From Pseudomonas putida (GTDB lineage Bacteria; Pseudomonadota; Gammaproteobacteria; Pseudomonadales; Pseudomonadaceae): a stretch of DNA of 64,000 nt. The notes beneath the pieces are model-generated. The model saw only the letters and a program-made list of their open reading frames with translations, did not search any database and had not been told where the DNA came from. A program made the translations under genes and the position numbers. The stretch spans positions 62,001 through 126,000 of the forward strand of contig NZ_JANHLK010000011.1 of the NCBI RefSeq assembly GCF_028682635.1, given 5' to 3'. Below are positions 37,334 to 48,128 of this stretch, piece after piece. Position 1 is the first letter of the stretch. Every line of letters begins with the position of its first letter.

Positions 37334-38167
37334 TCAGGCCGATTGGCGCGATTGCAGGCTGCGACCGGCCAGCAGTGATAACACGCCATCAATGACCCGT
37401 GGGTCGGCCAGTACCCGCTGATGGCCGCCTTCCTGAAGGCGCAGCAGACGACTGTCGAACCAGGATTCGTGGATCAGTTGCGATTCCTTGACCGGAACGT
37501 GGGTGTCGTCTTCGGCATGCACGATCAGCCCAGGCATGTCGAGTTGGTAGTGCGCGACATCCAGCATCGCAGCGCGCATGCCGACATCGGTCTCGACCTG
37601 GCGGATGAACGCCGAACGGGCTTTCGGCGGCAGCCCTACATAGCGGGCGAAACCGCGCAATACTCCGAGGATCCGCGCCGGGGCAGCAATGCTGACCAGG
37701 GTTTCGGTACGCAGGCCCAACTGCACGGCGAGCATCGCACTGGCGCCGCCCATGGAGTGGCCGATGACCGCTTGCAGCGGCGGTAACTCGGCGGCGGCTT
37801 CGAGCATGGCACGGGCGAACAGCACCACGTTCGCCTCGCGCCCGGGAGAGCGACCATGGGCCGGGCCGTCCAGGGCGACCACCGAATAACCGGCATCGAC
37901 CAGCGCCGTTATCAGGCTGGCGAACTGCGTGGGCCGCCCTTCCCAGCCGTGCATCAGCAATACTGCCGGGCCCTGCCCCCAACGCAGTGCCGACAGACCG
38001 AAACGCAGGGTGATGCGCTCCGACTTTGCCAGCAGCGGCAGCTCCCAGTCACGGGGCGGGAAGTCGCGCGGCGTCATGAACGCCAGGCGCATCTTGCTCG
38101 CCACCAGCTTCGGGGCGAACCAGCCCAAGGTGCCATTAACGCCACGAACCCACTTCAACGTGCTCAT
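37334..38167 (-). CDS. Alpha/beta hydrolase
   Basis: A 277-residue hydrolase. The nucleophile elbow is VIGHSMGGASAMLA (about residue 135), the oxyanion region is LLMHGWEGRPTQF, and the acid/base residues are probably in HAEDDTHVP and EGGHQR. It begins 29 bases after the stop of a TetR gene on the same strand, so the pair forms an operon under the operator at 38760-38786. Function may be esterase or detoxification; the substrate is not visible. Confidence 0.86.
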   Translation of the reverse strand: MSTLKWVRGVNGTLGWFAPKLVASKMRLAFMTPRDFPPRDWELPLLAKSERITLRFGLSALRWGQGPAVLLMHGWEGRPTQFASLITALVDAGYSVVALDGPAHGRSPGREANVVLFARAMLEAAAELPPLQAVIGHSMGGASAMLAVQLGLRTETLVSIAAPARILGVLRGFARYVGLPPKARSAFIRQVETDVGMRAAMLDVAHYQLDMPGLIVHAEDDTHVPVKESQLIHESWFDSRLLRLQEGGHQRVLADPRVIDGVLSLLAGRSLQSRQSA

Positions 38168-38196
38168 CGCATTCTCCCCAGGCCGCAGCCTTCAGG

Positions 38197-38736
38197 TCAA
38201 CGCACCGCCGACTTGGCCGCGCGCAGCAATCGATCGGATAAATCACCGGGGCCCAGCGCCCGTGCCAGCGCCAGGCCGCCCACCATCAAGGCCAGGTCGG
38301 CCAGGGCTTTGTCGGTGTCTTCAGGACTGGCCGCCAACTGCGCGACCATCAGCTCCATATGTTCATTCAGCGCGATTCGAAACGCCTCGGGCAGGCGACC
38401 GAGCTCACCGATCGAGGCCGGGATCGGGCACGCCGACTCGCTGGAGTCGCGGTGCTTGCGTGACAGATAAAACGCTGCGACCAGGGTGCGGCGCTCTTCA
38501 CCGGTCAATTGGGCATCCATGTCGGCAATCAGGTCACGGCGGTGACCCAGCAACTGCTTGAACGCCTCAAGCATCATGGCGTCCTTGCTTTCGAAGTGCG
38601 CATAAAAGCCGCCGACCGTCAGGCCGGCTGCGCCCATCACTTCGCCAACGCTCGGCTCGGCCGGACCACGCTGGATCAGCGCGGCGCTGGCAGCCTTGAG
38701 GATGCGTTCGCGGGTTTGAGCTTTTTTATCGTTCAT
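38197..38736 (-). CDS. TetR/AcrR-family transcriptional repressor
   Basis: A 179-residue TetR-like repressor. The helix-turn-helix is TRERILKAASAALIQRGPAE then VMGAAGLTVGGFYAHFESKD, with the family's typical FYAHF ending. The ligand domain is helical (AFYLSRKHRDSSESACPIPAS, VAQLAASPEDTDKALADLALMVGGLALAR), resembling regulators with a TetR_C_13-like end. It directly precedes the hydrolase gene and faces a perfect inverted repeat 24 bases upstream, which suggests autoregulation. Confidence 0.92.
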   Translation of the reverse strand: MNDKKAQTRERILKAASAALIQRGPAEPSVGEVMGAAGLTVGGFYAHFESKDAMMLEAFKQLLGHRRDLIADMDAQLTGEERRTLVAAFYLSRKHRDSSESACPIPASIGELGRLPEAFRIALNEHMELMVAQLAASPEDTDKALADLALMVGGLALARALGPGDLSDRLLRAAKSAVR

Positions 38737-38759
38737 CGTTGCCTCCGAATATTACGACT

Positions 38760-38786
38760 AGAATATTATTCTCATAATAATATTCT
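38760..38786. promoter_or_regulatory. Perfect palindrome, probable TetR operator
   Basis: agaatattatt and aataatattct are exact eleven-base inverse complements separated by ctcat. The site lies 24 bases upstream of the TetR ATG. It is very AT-rich against its GC-rich surroundings, with a ROSE-free leader. Autoregulation of the TetR-hydrolase operon is the natural reading. Confidence 0.75.
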
Positions 38787-38863
38787 ACAAGTCATGGATG
38801 TGACCGCTGGTCTGAAGAACAGTTTGAGAGAAAGAGGGAGATTTGGCCAAACGCCAGACAAAC

Positions 38864-38894
38864 AAAAGGGCCATTCAATAATTGAATGACCCTT
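38864..38894 (-). terminator. Rho-independent terminator of the tRNA-Glu/Ala operon
   Basis: AGGGTCATTCAA and TTGAATGGCCCT form a near-perfect stem on the minus strand (one G-T pair), followed by TTTTG. It lies about 27 bases past the last tRNA-Glu. Confidence 0.85.
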
Positions 38895-38920
38895 ATAAAA
38901 TCCCGCAGAGCGGGTAATCG

Positions 38921-38996
38921 TGGCGTCCCCTAGGGGACTCGAACCCCTGTTACCGCCGTGAAAGGGCGGTGTCCTAGGCCACTAGACGAAGGGGAC
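38921..38996 (-). tRNA. tRNA-Glu (TTC), copy 1
   Basis: A 76-base cloverleaf GTCCCCTTCGTCTAGTGG with TTC anticodon in CCTTTCACG, and encoded CCA. Appears identical to the copy at 39207-39282. It is the last gene of the four-tRNA operon. Confidence 0.97.
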
Positions 38997-39077
38997 ACAA
39001 ACCCTTCTATACAACTGATCAGTGCTGAGAGCTGATCGATTCAAGGCCGGTGTGGCCAGACCTTGAACTTGTAAAAT

Positions 39078-39153
39078 TGGTGGAGCTAAGCGGGATCGAA
39101 CCGCTGACCTCCTGCATGCCATGCAGGCGCTCTCCCAGCTGAGCTATAGCCCC
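39078..39153 (-). tRNA. tRNA-Ala (GGC), copy 1
   Basis: A 76-base cloverleaf GGGGCTATAGCTCAGCTGGG with GGC in ATGGCAT, and encoded CCA. The anticodon stem is CCTGC/GCAGG and the T stem is AGCGG/CCGCT. It differs from copy 2 at paired positions only in those stems. Confidence 0.97.
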
Positions 39154-39206
39154 GGATTTTTCGCCTCGCGGCGGAACGACATCTTGCAACATCGTTTCTG
39201 TAAAAC

Positions 39207-39282
39207 TGGCGTCCCCTAGGGGACTCGAACCCCTGTTACCGCCGTGAAAGGGCGGTGTCCTAGGCCACTAGACGAAGGGGAC
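39207..39282 (-). tRNA. tRNA-Glu (TTC), copy 2
   Basis: Same sequence as the gene at 38921-38996, with TTC anticodon and encoded CCA. The Glu-Ala unit is tandemly duplicated with a period of about 285 bases. Confidence 0.97.
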
Positions 39283-39361
39283 GCAAACCCTTCTATACAA
39301 CAGATCAACGCTGAGTGCTGATCGCTTCAAGGCCGGTGTGGCCAGACCTTGAAGTGTAAAT

Positions 39362-39437
<76 letters not shown>

Positions 39438-39481
39438 TCATCGTTGATGCATCTTCGATGTCATCGCTGAGGACGGGGCGA

Positions 39482-39510
39482 ATCTTAAGGGCGTATCGAA
39501 AGCCTGTCAA
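39482..39510 (-). promoter_or_regulatory. Strong sigma-70 promoter of the tRNA-Ala/Glu operon
   Basis: TTGACA (39510-39505) and TAAGAT (39487-39482) on the minus strand are exactly 17 bases apart. A GC-rich discriminator (CGCCCCGTCC) follows, typical of stringently controlled stable-RNA promoters. Confidence 0.85.
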
Positions 39511-39604
39511 ACTTATTTTTCAAAAAATTTAAAATTTTTTGCCGACATAACAACCACTTACCGCCCTCGCCCAAGAAATCCGGGAGGTTTACACAGAACA
39601 CGGA

Positions 39605-39694
39605 CCTGTAGGAGCTGCCGCAGGCTGCGATCTTTTGACGTTGGCTTTATAGAAGCAAGATCAAAAGATCGCAGCCTGCGGCAGCTCCTACAGG
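39605..39694. repeat. Long palindromic repeat downstream of gltX
   Basis: cctgtaggagctgccgcagg...ctgcgatcttttga mirrors tcaaaagatcgcag...cctgcggcagctcctacagg. Same class as 36753-36840, with a different centre (cgttggctttatagaagcaa). It lies directly after the gltX stop. Confidence 0.9.
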
Positions 39695-39700
39695 GGGAAA

Positions 39701-41182
39701 TCAGGCGATCGCGCCCAACAGCTTTTCCCACTCCTTGTTTTCTTTCTTCGACACGCCGCCCAGCAGGTCGATCGCCTGGCGCAGACGGAAACGGGTCAGG
39801 TCCGGCCCGAGGATTTCCATTGCATCAAGCACCGACACCGAACTGGCTTGCCCTGTGATCGCGGCGAACATCAGCGGCATGGCATCACGCAGCTTCAGCT
39901 CCAGGGATTCGACCACCGCCTGGATGGTCGCGGTGATGTTGTCTTTTTCCCACTGGCGCAGGCTTTCGAGTTTCCACAGGATCAACTGCATCAACTGGCG
40001 AACCTGGTCACCCGACAGCTTCTTCGATTCGAACAGCGTGGCGTCGGGGTTCACGCCACCGGCAAAGAAGAACCCGGCCAGCGGTGCCACCTGGCTGAAG
40101 GTCTCGACGCGGCCCTGCACGTGCGGCGCGATCTTCATCATGTAATCGGAATTGAATGCCCACTTCTGCACGCGCGCGGCGAATTCTTCCACCGGCAGGT
40201 CACGCAGCCACTGGCCGTTGAGCCAAGACAGCTTCTCGATGTCGAAAATCGGCCCGCCAAGGGAGACGCGCTTGAGGTCGAAATTGTCGACCATTTCCTG
40301 CAGCGAGAACTTCTCGCGCTCGTCCGGCATCGACCAGCCCATGCGGCCCAGGTAGTTGAGCATGGCTTCAGGCATGAAGCCCATGCGCTCGTAGAAGGTC
40401 ACCGACGTCGGGTTCTTGCGCTTGGACAGCTTGCTCTTGTCCGGGTTACGCAGCAGCGGCATGTAGCACAGCTCCGGTTGTTCCCAACCGAAGTACTCGT
40501 AAAGCAGGATCAGTTTCGGTGCCGATGGCAGCCACTCTTCGCCGCGCAATACGTGGGTGATGCCCATCAGGTGGTCATCGACCACGTTGGCCAGGAAGTA
40601 CGTCGGCAGGCCGTCGGTCTTCATCAGGACTTGCATGTCCATGCGGTCCCACGGGATTTCCACGTCGCCACGCAGCATGTCCGGCACCACGCAGACGCCT
40701 TCGCTCGGCACCTTCATGCGGATCACGTGCGGTTCACCAGCGGCCAGGCGGCGCGCCACTTCTTCCTTGGACAGCAACAGCGCGCGGCCGTCGTAACGCG
40801 GGGTTTCGCCACGGGCCATTTGCTCGGCGCGCATCTGGTCCAGCTCTTCGGCGGTGCAGAAGCACGGGAAGGCATGGCCCATTTCGACCAACTGCTGGCA
40901 ATACTTCTGGTAAATATCGCCGCGCTCACTCTGCCGGTACGGACCGTGCGGGCCGCCGACGTCCGGGCCTTCGCTCCAGTCGATGCCCAGCCAGCGCAGG
41001 GCGTCGAAAATCTGCTGTTCCGATTCGCGGGTCGAGCGCAGCTGGTCGGTGTCCTCGATCCGCAGGATGAACTCACCGCCGTGCTGCTTGGCAAAGCAGT
41101 AGTTGAACAATGCGATGTAAGCGGTACCTACGTGGGGGTCCCCGGTAGGCGATGGCGCGATGCGCGTGCGGACGGTGGTCAT
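39701..41182 (-). CDS. gltX: Glutamyl-tRNA synthetase
   Basis: Class I aminoacyl-tRNA synthetase charging tRNA-Glu. The HIGH-type signature is in [24 protein letters not shown], with HVGT in place of HIGH. The KMSKS-type signature is in [18 protein letters not shown] zinc-related [12 protein letters not shown] segment is also present. Length is 493 residues and the ATG is at 41182. Two tRNA-Glu genes, its substrate, lie within 800 bases. Confidence 0.97.
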   Translation of the reverse strand: MTTVRTRIAPSPTGDPHVGTAYIALFNYCFAKQHGGEFILRIEDTDQLRSTRESEQQIFDALRWLGIDWSEGPDVGGPHGPYRQSERGDIYQKYCQQLVEMGHAFPCFCTAEELDQMRAEQMARGETPRYDGRALLLSKEEVARRLAAGEPHVIRMKVPSEGVCVVPDMLRGDVEIPWDRMDMQVLMKTDGLPTYFLANVVDDHLMGITHVLRGEEWLPSAPKLILLYEYFGWEQPELCYMPLLRNPDKSKLSKRKNPTSVTFYERMGFMPEAMLNYLGRMGWSMPDEREKFSLQEMVDNFDLKRVSLGGPIFDIEKLSWLNGQWLRDLPVEEFAARVQKWAFNSDYMMKIAPHVQGRVETFSQVAPLAGFFFAGGVNPDATLFESKKLSGDQVRQLMQLILWKLESLRQWEKDNITATIQAVVESLELKLRDAMPLMFAAITGQASSVSVLDAMEILGPDLTRFRLRQAIDLLGGVSKKENKEWEKLLGAIA

Positions 41183-41315
41183 GGCAAGTCTCGAAAAAGA
41201 AGGTCAAACAAAGGGCGAATGGTAACAGGCGACACCCGCCCCGCTCCAGTGAACAGGGCATTTAAGCCAAGGTTGCGTCTACAACGCGCGTATAGCGTGG
41301 TGAATGGCCGAATAT

Positions 41316-41345
41316 CAGCCGATGGCATTTACCGTTTATCGGCTG
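41316..41345. promoter_or_regulatory. Inverted repeat upstream of the EmrA-like gene
   Basis: cagccgat (41316-41323) and atcggctg (41338-41345) are perfect eight-base inverse complements with a 14-base spacer. They lie 58 bases before the EmrA-like start. A candidate operator for an unlinked regulator; no regulator gene lies next to it. Confidence 0.4.
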
Positions 41346-41403
41346 TATGCCAGATTCACCTGCTGATAACTTTCCTTACATATTCTCGACTACAGTTTGC
41401 CCC

Positions 41404-42492
41404 ATGCCTGCCCAACTCAAGCGTCGCCTGTCCATCTTCCTGTTGATTGTCCTGCTGATCGCCGGGGGCTTTTTTGCCCATTGGTTTTTCAACGGGCGCT
41501 TTTATGAAAGCACTGACAACGCCTATGTCCAGGGCGAGATCACCCGCGTGTCGAGCCAGTTGGGTGCACGAATCGATCAGGTGCTGGTGCAGGACAACCA
41601 GCACGTCGAGAAAGGCCAGTTGCTGATCAGGCTCGAAGGCGACGATTTCCGCCTCGCCGTCGACCGCGCCAATTCGACCCTCGCCACCCGCCAGGCCGAA
41701 CGCCTGCAAGCCCAGAGCAAACTGACCCAGCAGGCCAGCCTGATTGCCGCCAGCGATGCGCAAGTGGCATCCAGCCAGGCAAGCCTGGGCCGCTCCCAGA
41801 TCGACCTGACCCGCGCCGAGACCTTGCGCAAGCCCGGTTATGTCTCCGAAGAGCGCGTGACCACCCTCTCCGCCGACAACCACATCGCCCGCTCGCAACT
41901 GACCAAAGCCCAGGCGGATGCCCAGGGACAACGCCAGCAGGTCAACGCATTGACCGCTGAAATCAAACGCCTCGACGCGCAGATCGCCAATGCCAGGGCC
42001 GACCTGGCCCAGGCCGAGCTGAACCTCACCCGCAGTGAAATCCATGCGCCGATCAGCGGCCTGATCGGCCAGCGTGCCGCCCGTGAAGGCCAGTACGTGC
42101 AGGCCGGCGCCTACCTGCTGTCGGTGGTGCCCGATGAAGACATCTGGATCCAGGCCAACTTCAAGGAAACCCAGATCGGCCACATGCAGCCCGGGCAGAA
42201 GGCCGAGCTGACCTTCGACGCCTACGGCGACACGCCGATCGAGGCGCGGGTCGACAGCCTGTTCGCCGCCTCGGGTGCGCAGTTCAGCCTGCTGCCGCCA
42301 GACAATGCCACCGGCAACTTCACCAAGGTCGTACAACGCATACCGGTCAAACTGACTTTCGCCGCCGACAACCCGCTGCGCGGCAAGATTCGCCCGGGCA
42401 TGTCGGTGACCGCCAAGGTGAACATCAAGGACGCACCGGACAACGCCAGCGCCAAACTGAGCAGCCAAGACAGCCCTGACGATGGCCGGTGA
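41404..42492 (+). CDS. HlyD-family efflux adaptor (EmrA-like)
   Basis: Periplasmic adaptor of a tripartite drug pump, 362 residues from the ATG at 41404 (MPAQLKRRLSIFLLIVLLIAGGF). One N-terminal membrane anchor is followed by a barrel-sandwich (STDNAYVQGEITRVSSQLGARI, the biotinyl-lipoyl-like half), a long alpha-hairpin coiled coil at about residues 95-210, and the second half (SEIHAPISGLIGQRAAREGQYV). The C-terminal beta-barrel ends in KIRPGMSVTAKVNI. The stop overlaps the next gene by 11 bases. An outer-membrane partner is not encoded nearby. Confidence 0.93.
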   Translation: MPAQLKRRLSIFLLIVLLIAGGFFAHWFFNGRFYESTDNAYVQGEITRVSSQLGARIDQVLVQDNQHVEKGQLLIRLEGDDFRLAVDRANSTLATRQAERLQAQSKLTQQASLIAASDAQVASSQASLGRSQIDLTRAETLRKPGYVSEERVTTLSADNHIARSQLTKAQADAQGQRQQVNALTAEIKRLDAQIANARADLAQAELNLTRSEIHAPISGLIGQRAAREGQYVQAGAYLLSVVPDEDIWIQANFKETQIGHMQPGQKAELTFDAYGDTPIEARVDSLFAASGAQFSLLPPDNATGNFTKVVQRIPVKLTFAADNPLRGKIRPGMSVTAKVNIKDAPDNASAKLSSQDSPDDGR

Positions 42493-44032
42493 TCAACTGA
42501 TCCGCCCGGTCGGCGAGCCGACCCGGCGGGACTGGATTGCGGTGATGAGCGTGATGCTCGGCGCCTTCATGGCGGTGCTCGACATCCAGATCACCAACTC
42601 CTCGCTCAAGGACATCCAGGGCGCGCTGTCGGCAACCCTGGAAGAAGGCTCGTGGATTTCCACCTCGTACCTGGTGGCGGAAATCATCATGATTCCCCTC
42701 ACCGCCTGGCTCGTGCAGCTATTGTCGGCGCGGCGCCTGGCGGTGTGGGTGTCCCTCGGCTTCCTCGTCGCCTCCTTACTGTGTTCCATGGCCTGGAGCC
42801 TGGAAAGCATGATTGTCTTCCGCGCCCTCCAGGGTTTTACCGGCGGCGCCCTGATTCCGCTGGCGTTCACCATGACGCTGATCAAACTCCCTGAACATCA
42901 CCGTGCCAAAGGCATGGCCATGTTTGCCATGACCGCCACTTTCGCGCCCTCCATCGGCCCGACGCTGGGCGGCTGGCTGACCGAAAACTGGGGCTGGGAA
43001 TACATCTTCTACATCAACATTCCGCCCGGCCTGATCATGATCGCCGGCCTGCTGTACGGCCTGGAGAAGAAGGAAGCGCACTGGGAACTGCTTAAAAGCA
43101 CCGACTACGCCGGCATCGTTACCCTGGGCGTCGGCCTGGGCTGCTTGCAGGTGTTTCTCGAAGAAGGCCATCGCAAGGACTGGCTGGAGTCGGACCTGAT
43201 CGTGAGCCTGGGCAGCATCGCCCTGATCAGCCTGATCACCTTCGTGATCGTGCAGTTTTCCAAACCCAATCCGCTGATCAACCTCGGCATCCTGGGCAAT
43301 CGCAACTTCGGCCTGTCGAGCATTTCCAGCATCGGGATGGGGGTTGGCCTGTACGGCTCGATCTACCTGTTGCCGCTGTATCTGGCGCAGATTCAGAACT
43401 ACAACGCCCTGCAGATCGGCGAAGTGATCATGTGGATGGGCGTGCCGCAGCTGTTCCTGATTCCGCTGGTACCCAAGCTGATGAAGTATGTCTCGCCGAA
43501 ATGGCTGTGCACGGTGGGCTTCGGACTCTTCGGGTTGGCGAGTTTTTCTTCGGGCGTACTGAATCCGGACTTCGCCGGGCCGCAGTTCAATCAGATCCAG
43601 ATCATTCGTGCCTTGGGCCAGCCGCTGATCATGGTCACCATTTCCCTGATCGCCACGGCGTACATCCTGCCCCAGGATGCGGGGTCGGCATCGAGCCTGT
43701 TCAACATCCTGCGCAACCTCGGCGGCGCCATCGGCATCGCCCTGCTCGCCACGCTGCTGGATGCGCGAACCAAGACTTACTACGATTATTTGCGCGAAGC
43801 GATCGTGCCGACCAACCCGCAGGTGGCGGAGCGGATGGCGTCACTGACGGATCGGTTCGGCAGTGAAGCCGCAGCTTTGGGCAAGCTCAGTGAGATCGCC
43901 CACCAGCAGGCGTCGATCATGGCCTATAACGATGCGTTTCATTTTGTCGGGATAGCGCTGGGGATCAGCATGCTGGCGGTGTTGTTGACCAGGAAGTTGC
44001 CGGAGGGGTTGAAGGCCGGCGAAGCCCATTGA
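42482..44032 (+). CDS. DHA2-family MFS transporter (EmrB/QacA type)
   Basis: Inner-membrane proton-driven exporter, 516 residues with about 14 membrane helices as in the DHA2 family. The helix-1 motif VMLGAFMAVLDIQITNSSLKDIQGAL carries the typical LDxTIxNxAL-like pattern. The motif C region is ATFAPSIGPTLGGWLTENWGW, and PQDAGSASSLFNILRNLGGAIGIALLA is another family block. Start codon ATG at 42482 overlaps the EmrA-like gene. Substrates cannot be predicted; a toxic small molecule or fatty acid is typical. Confidence 0.94.
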   Translation: MAGDQLIRPVGEPTRRDWIAVMSVMLGAFMAVLDIQITNSSLKDIQGALSATLEEGSWISTSYLVAEIIMIPLTAWLVQLLSARRLAVWVSLGFLVASLLCSMAWSLESMIVFRALQGFTGGALIPLAFTMTLIKLPEHHRAKGMAMFAMTATFAPSIGPTLGGWLTENWGWEYIFYINIPPGLIMIAGLLYGLEKKEAHWELLKSTDYAGIVTLGVGLGCLQVFLEEGHRKDWLESDLIVSLGSIALISLITFVIVQFSKPNPLINLGILGNRNFGLSSISSIGMGVGLYGSIYLLPLYLAQIQNYNALQIGEVIMWMGVPQLFLIPLVPKLMKYVSPKWLCTVGFGLFGLASFSSGVLNPDFAGPQFNQIQIIRALGQPLIMVTISLIATAYILPQDAGSASSLFNILRNLGGAIGIALLATLLDARTKTYYDYLREAIVPTNPQVAERMASLTDRFGSEAAALGKLSEIAHQQASIMAYNDAFHFVGIALGISMLAVLLTRKLPEGLKAGEAH

Positions 44033-44046
44033 GGCCACCGCAACCT

Positions 44047-44119
44047 CTGTAGGAGCTGGCTTGCCAGCGAATCGATGGTGGCCCTGATGCCGCCTTCGCT
44101 GGCAAGCCAGCTCCTACAG
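44047..44119. repeat. REPIN between the exporter gene and uvrB
   Basis: ctgtaggagctggcttgcca...gcga mirrors tcgctggcaagccagctcct...acag, an almost perfect inverted pair of the GTAGGAGCTGGCTTGCCAGCGA class. It lies between convergent genes and may help end both transcripts. Confidence 0.9.
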
Positions 44120-44140
44120 GTCAACGGTGTCCGTGCTTTT

Positions 44141-46156
<2,016 letters not shown>

Positions 46157-46492
46157 GTAGAACCTCTGGGATCACTCTTGCCGGTGAAACCGACACGAAC
46201 GAGAAAGACCACAAACGACCGATGTCGCCCGAGGAAAAAACTGGATTGCGCTCAATGTGGAGTCGATTGCCAGCGCTTTCAAGGCAAACGTCCTACAACG
46301 GGTAAAGACTTAGACGACGCCAATCGACTAACGGTCGAAAAATAATCGGAAAAACTTACCTTAAAAGCGGATTCGTCTGTCGCCATCACTCGCGGATGGC
46401 CTCTATACTAGCTCCCCGTTTGTGCACCGCTCTAGTGCATTCGGCTGGAGCGCGACACGTCCCTCCACTCTCCATTCAGAGCCGCCGCAAAA
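46157..46492. other. Divergent intergenic region, uvrB / aminotransferase
   Basis: 336 bases with no credible gene on either strand. On the plus side TATACT (46404-46409) could be a -10 box for the aminotransferase; the -35 is not obvious. A small inverted repeat, tgcac...gtgca, lies just after it. I found no CTG-N10-CAG LexA-type site and no riboswitch-like structure. Confidence 0.5.
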
Positions 46493-47689
46493 ATGAGCCT
46501 GTTCTCCGCTGTCGAAATGGCACCACGCGATCCAATCCTGGGCCTCAACGAAGCATTCAACGCCGATACCCGTACCAACAAGGTCAACCTGGGCGTCGGT
46601 GTTTACTGCAACGAGGAGGGGAAAATTCCACTCCTGCGCGCCGTTGTCGAAGCCGAAACCATTCGCGTCGCTCAACACGCTTCCCGTGGCTACCTGCCAA
46701 TCGACGGCATCGCCGCCTACGACCAGGCCGTGCAAAAACTGCTGTTCGGCAATGATTCGCCGCTGATCGCCGCTGGCCGCGTCATCACCACCCAGGCCGT
46801 TGGCGGTACCGGCGCCCTGAAAATCGGTGCCGACTTCCTCAAGCAACTGCTGCCAAACGCCGTCGTGGCGATCAGCGACCCAAGCTGGGAAAACCACCGC
46901 GCACTGTTCGAAACCGCCGGTTTCCCGGTGCAGAACTATCGCTACTACGATGCCGCCACCCATGACGTGAACCGCGCGGGCCTGCTGGAAGACCTGAACG
47001 CCCTGCCGTCCGGCTCAATCATTGTCCTGCACGCCTGCTGCCACAACCCGACCGGCGTGGACCTGAGCCCGGCGGACTGGAACAACGTCCTGGAAGTGGT
47101 GAAAGCCAAAGGTCACGTGCCGTTCCTCGACATGGCGTACCAGGGTTTCGGCGATGGCATCGACGAAGACGCCGCTGCCGTGCGCCTGTTCGCCGAATCG
47201 GGCCTGACCTTCTTCGTCTCCAGCTCGTTCTCCAAATCGTTCTCGTTGTACGGCGAGCGCGTTGGTGCCCTGTCGATCGTCAGCGAATCGAAAGAAGAAA
47301 GCGCGCGCGTCCTGTCGCAAGTCAAACGCGTGATCCGCACCAACTACTCCAACCCGCCGACCCACGGCGCAAGCATCGTCGCTGCCGTGCTCAACAGCCC
47401 GGAACTGCGCGCCCAGTGGGAAGCCGAGCTGGCCGAAATGCGCCTGCGCATTCGTGGCATGCGCACGCAGATGGTCGACACCCTGGCGAAAAACGCGCCG
47501 CAGCGCGATTTCAGCTTCGTCGGTCGTCAGCGCGGCATGTTCTCCTACTCCGGTCTGTCCGTTGAACAAGTGCATCGCCTGCGCAACGAATTCGGCATCT
47601 ACGCTCTGGACACCGGCCGTATCTGCGTGGCTGCGTTGAACCAGAGCAACATCAAGGTTGTGACGGATGCGATTGTTCAGGTGATCTGA
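46493..47689 (+). CDS. Aromatic/aspartate aminotransferase, class I (TyrB/PhhC-like)
   Basis: PLP-dependent transaminase exchanging amino groups between aromatic amino acids or aspartate and 2-oxoglutarate, 398 residues. The PLP lysine is in FFVSSSFSKSFSLYGERVGAL. VLHACCHNPTGVDLSPADWN is the cofactor-ring block, and LDMAYQGFGDGID carries the Asp/Tyr pair. Substrate-binding Arg is probably in LDTGRICVAALN. The pattern fits AspC/TyrB; the Asp and aromatic branches cannot be separated by eye. A terminator follows. Confidence 0.92.
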   Translation: MSLFSAVEMAPRDPILGLNEAFNADTRTNKVNLGVGVYCNEEGKIPLLRAVVEAETIRVAQHASRGYLPIDGIAAYDQAVQKLLFGNDSPLIAAGRVITTQAVGGTGALKIGADFLKQLLPNAVVAISDPSWENHRALFETAGFPVQNYRYYDAATHDVNRAGLLEDLNALPSGSIIVLHACCHNPTGVDLSPADWNNVLEVVKAKGHVPFLDMAYQGFGDGIDEDAAAVRLFAESGLTFFVSSSFSKSFSLYGERVGALSIVSESKEESARVLSQVKRVIRTNYSNPPTHGASIVAAVLNSPELRAQWEAELAEMRLRIRGMRTQMVDTLAKNAPQRDFSFVGRQRGMFSYSGLSVEQVHRLRNEFGIYALDTGRICVAALNQSNIKVVTDAIVQVI

Positions 47690-47705
47690 CTTTCGCGTGA
47701 TACGA

Positions 47706-47740
47706 AAAACGGGAAGCCTTTGGGCTTCCCGTTTTTTATT
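47706..47740 (+). terminator. Rho-independent terminator of the aminotransferase gene
   Basis: AACGGGAAGCC - TTT - GGGCTTCCCGTT then a T-run. It lies about 20 bases past the stop. Confidence 0.93.
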
Positions 47741-47798
47741 TGTCGCAGATAATTCTCAAAGCCATGACCTCCCCCTCTAAACTGCACACAGATCAAAA

Positions 47799-47887
47799 TG
47801 TGGGAGCGGGCTTGCTCGCGAATGCGTTCTGACTGCCACATTAATGTTGAATGTGCTGTCGTCTTCGCGAGCAAGCCCGCTCCCACA
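47799..47887. repeat. REPIN, TGTGGGAGCGGGCTTGCTCGCGA class
   Basis: tgtgggagcgggcttgctcg...cga faces tcgcgagcaagcccgctccc...aca around a 44-base centre. Second member of the class seen at 13051-13137. Confidence 0.9.
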
Positions 47888-47924
47888 AGTTATGTGTACA
47901 CCCGAGATACTTATGAGAGCCGAT

Positions 47925-48128
47925 ATGAAAAACGATGACCTACGTGCCGACCGCGATGACCTGGATGACTTCATCCCCCGCACCCCGGCCAAACAACGCG
48001 GCAACAACCTTGTGATGCAAGTCGCTGCCGGCGTGTTTCTCGGCGGCCTGGCCCTGTGGCTGGTGCAACTGGGCGCCACCGCGCTCTACGCCAAACTGAT
48101 GCTGGGCACCATTACCTTCGGCGGCTAG
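47925..48128 (+). CDS. Small inner-membrane protein, function unknown
   Basis: A 67-residue protein beginning MKNDDLRADRDDLDDFIPRT. A charged N-terminus rich in Asp/Arg precedes one or two hydrophobic stretches (VMQVAAGVFLGGLALWLVQLGATALYAKLMLGTITFGG), so one membrane hairpin is possible. I prefer the ATG at 47925, which has GAGAG six bases upstream; an in-frame ATG at 47913 is an alternative. Its stop overlaps that of the convergent gene by a few bases. Not recognised as a known family. Confidence 0.7.
   Translation: MKNDDLRADRDDLDDFIPRTPAKQRGNNLVMQVAAGVFLGGLALWLVQLGATALYAKLMLGTITFGG

Noticed and set aside
38509-38889. Plus-strand small gene overlapping the TetR start
   Set aside because: Most of it is antisense to the TetR gene, and it runs through the operator palindrome and terminator; no ribosome site or motif.
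39848-41446. 532-codon plus-strand frame opposite gltX
   Set aside because: gltX has both class I synthetase signatures on the minus strand; the plus frame shows no domain.
46157-46260. LexA box upstream of uvrB
   Set aside because: No CTG-N10-CAG palindrome can be found in the region.
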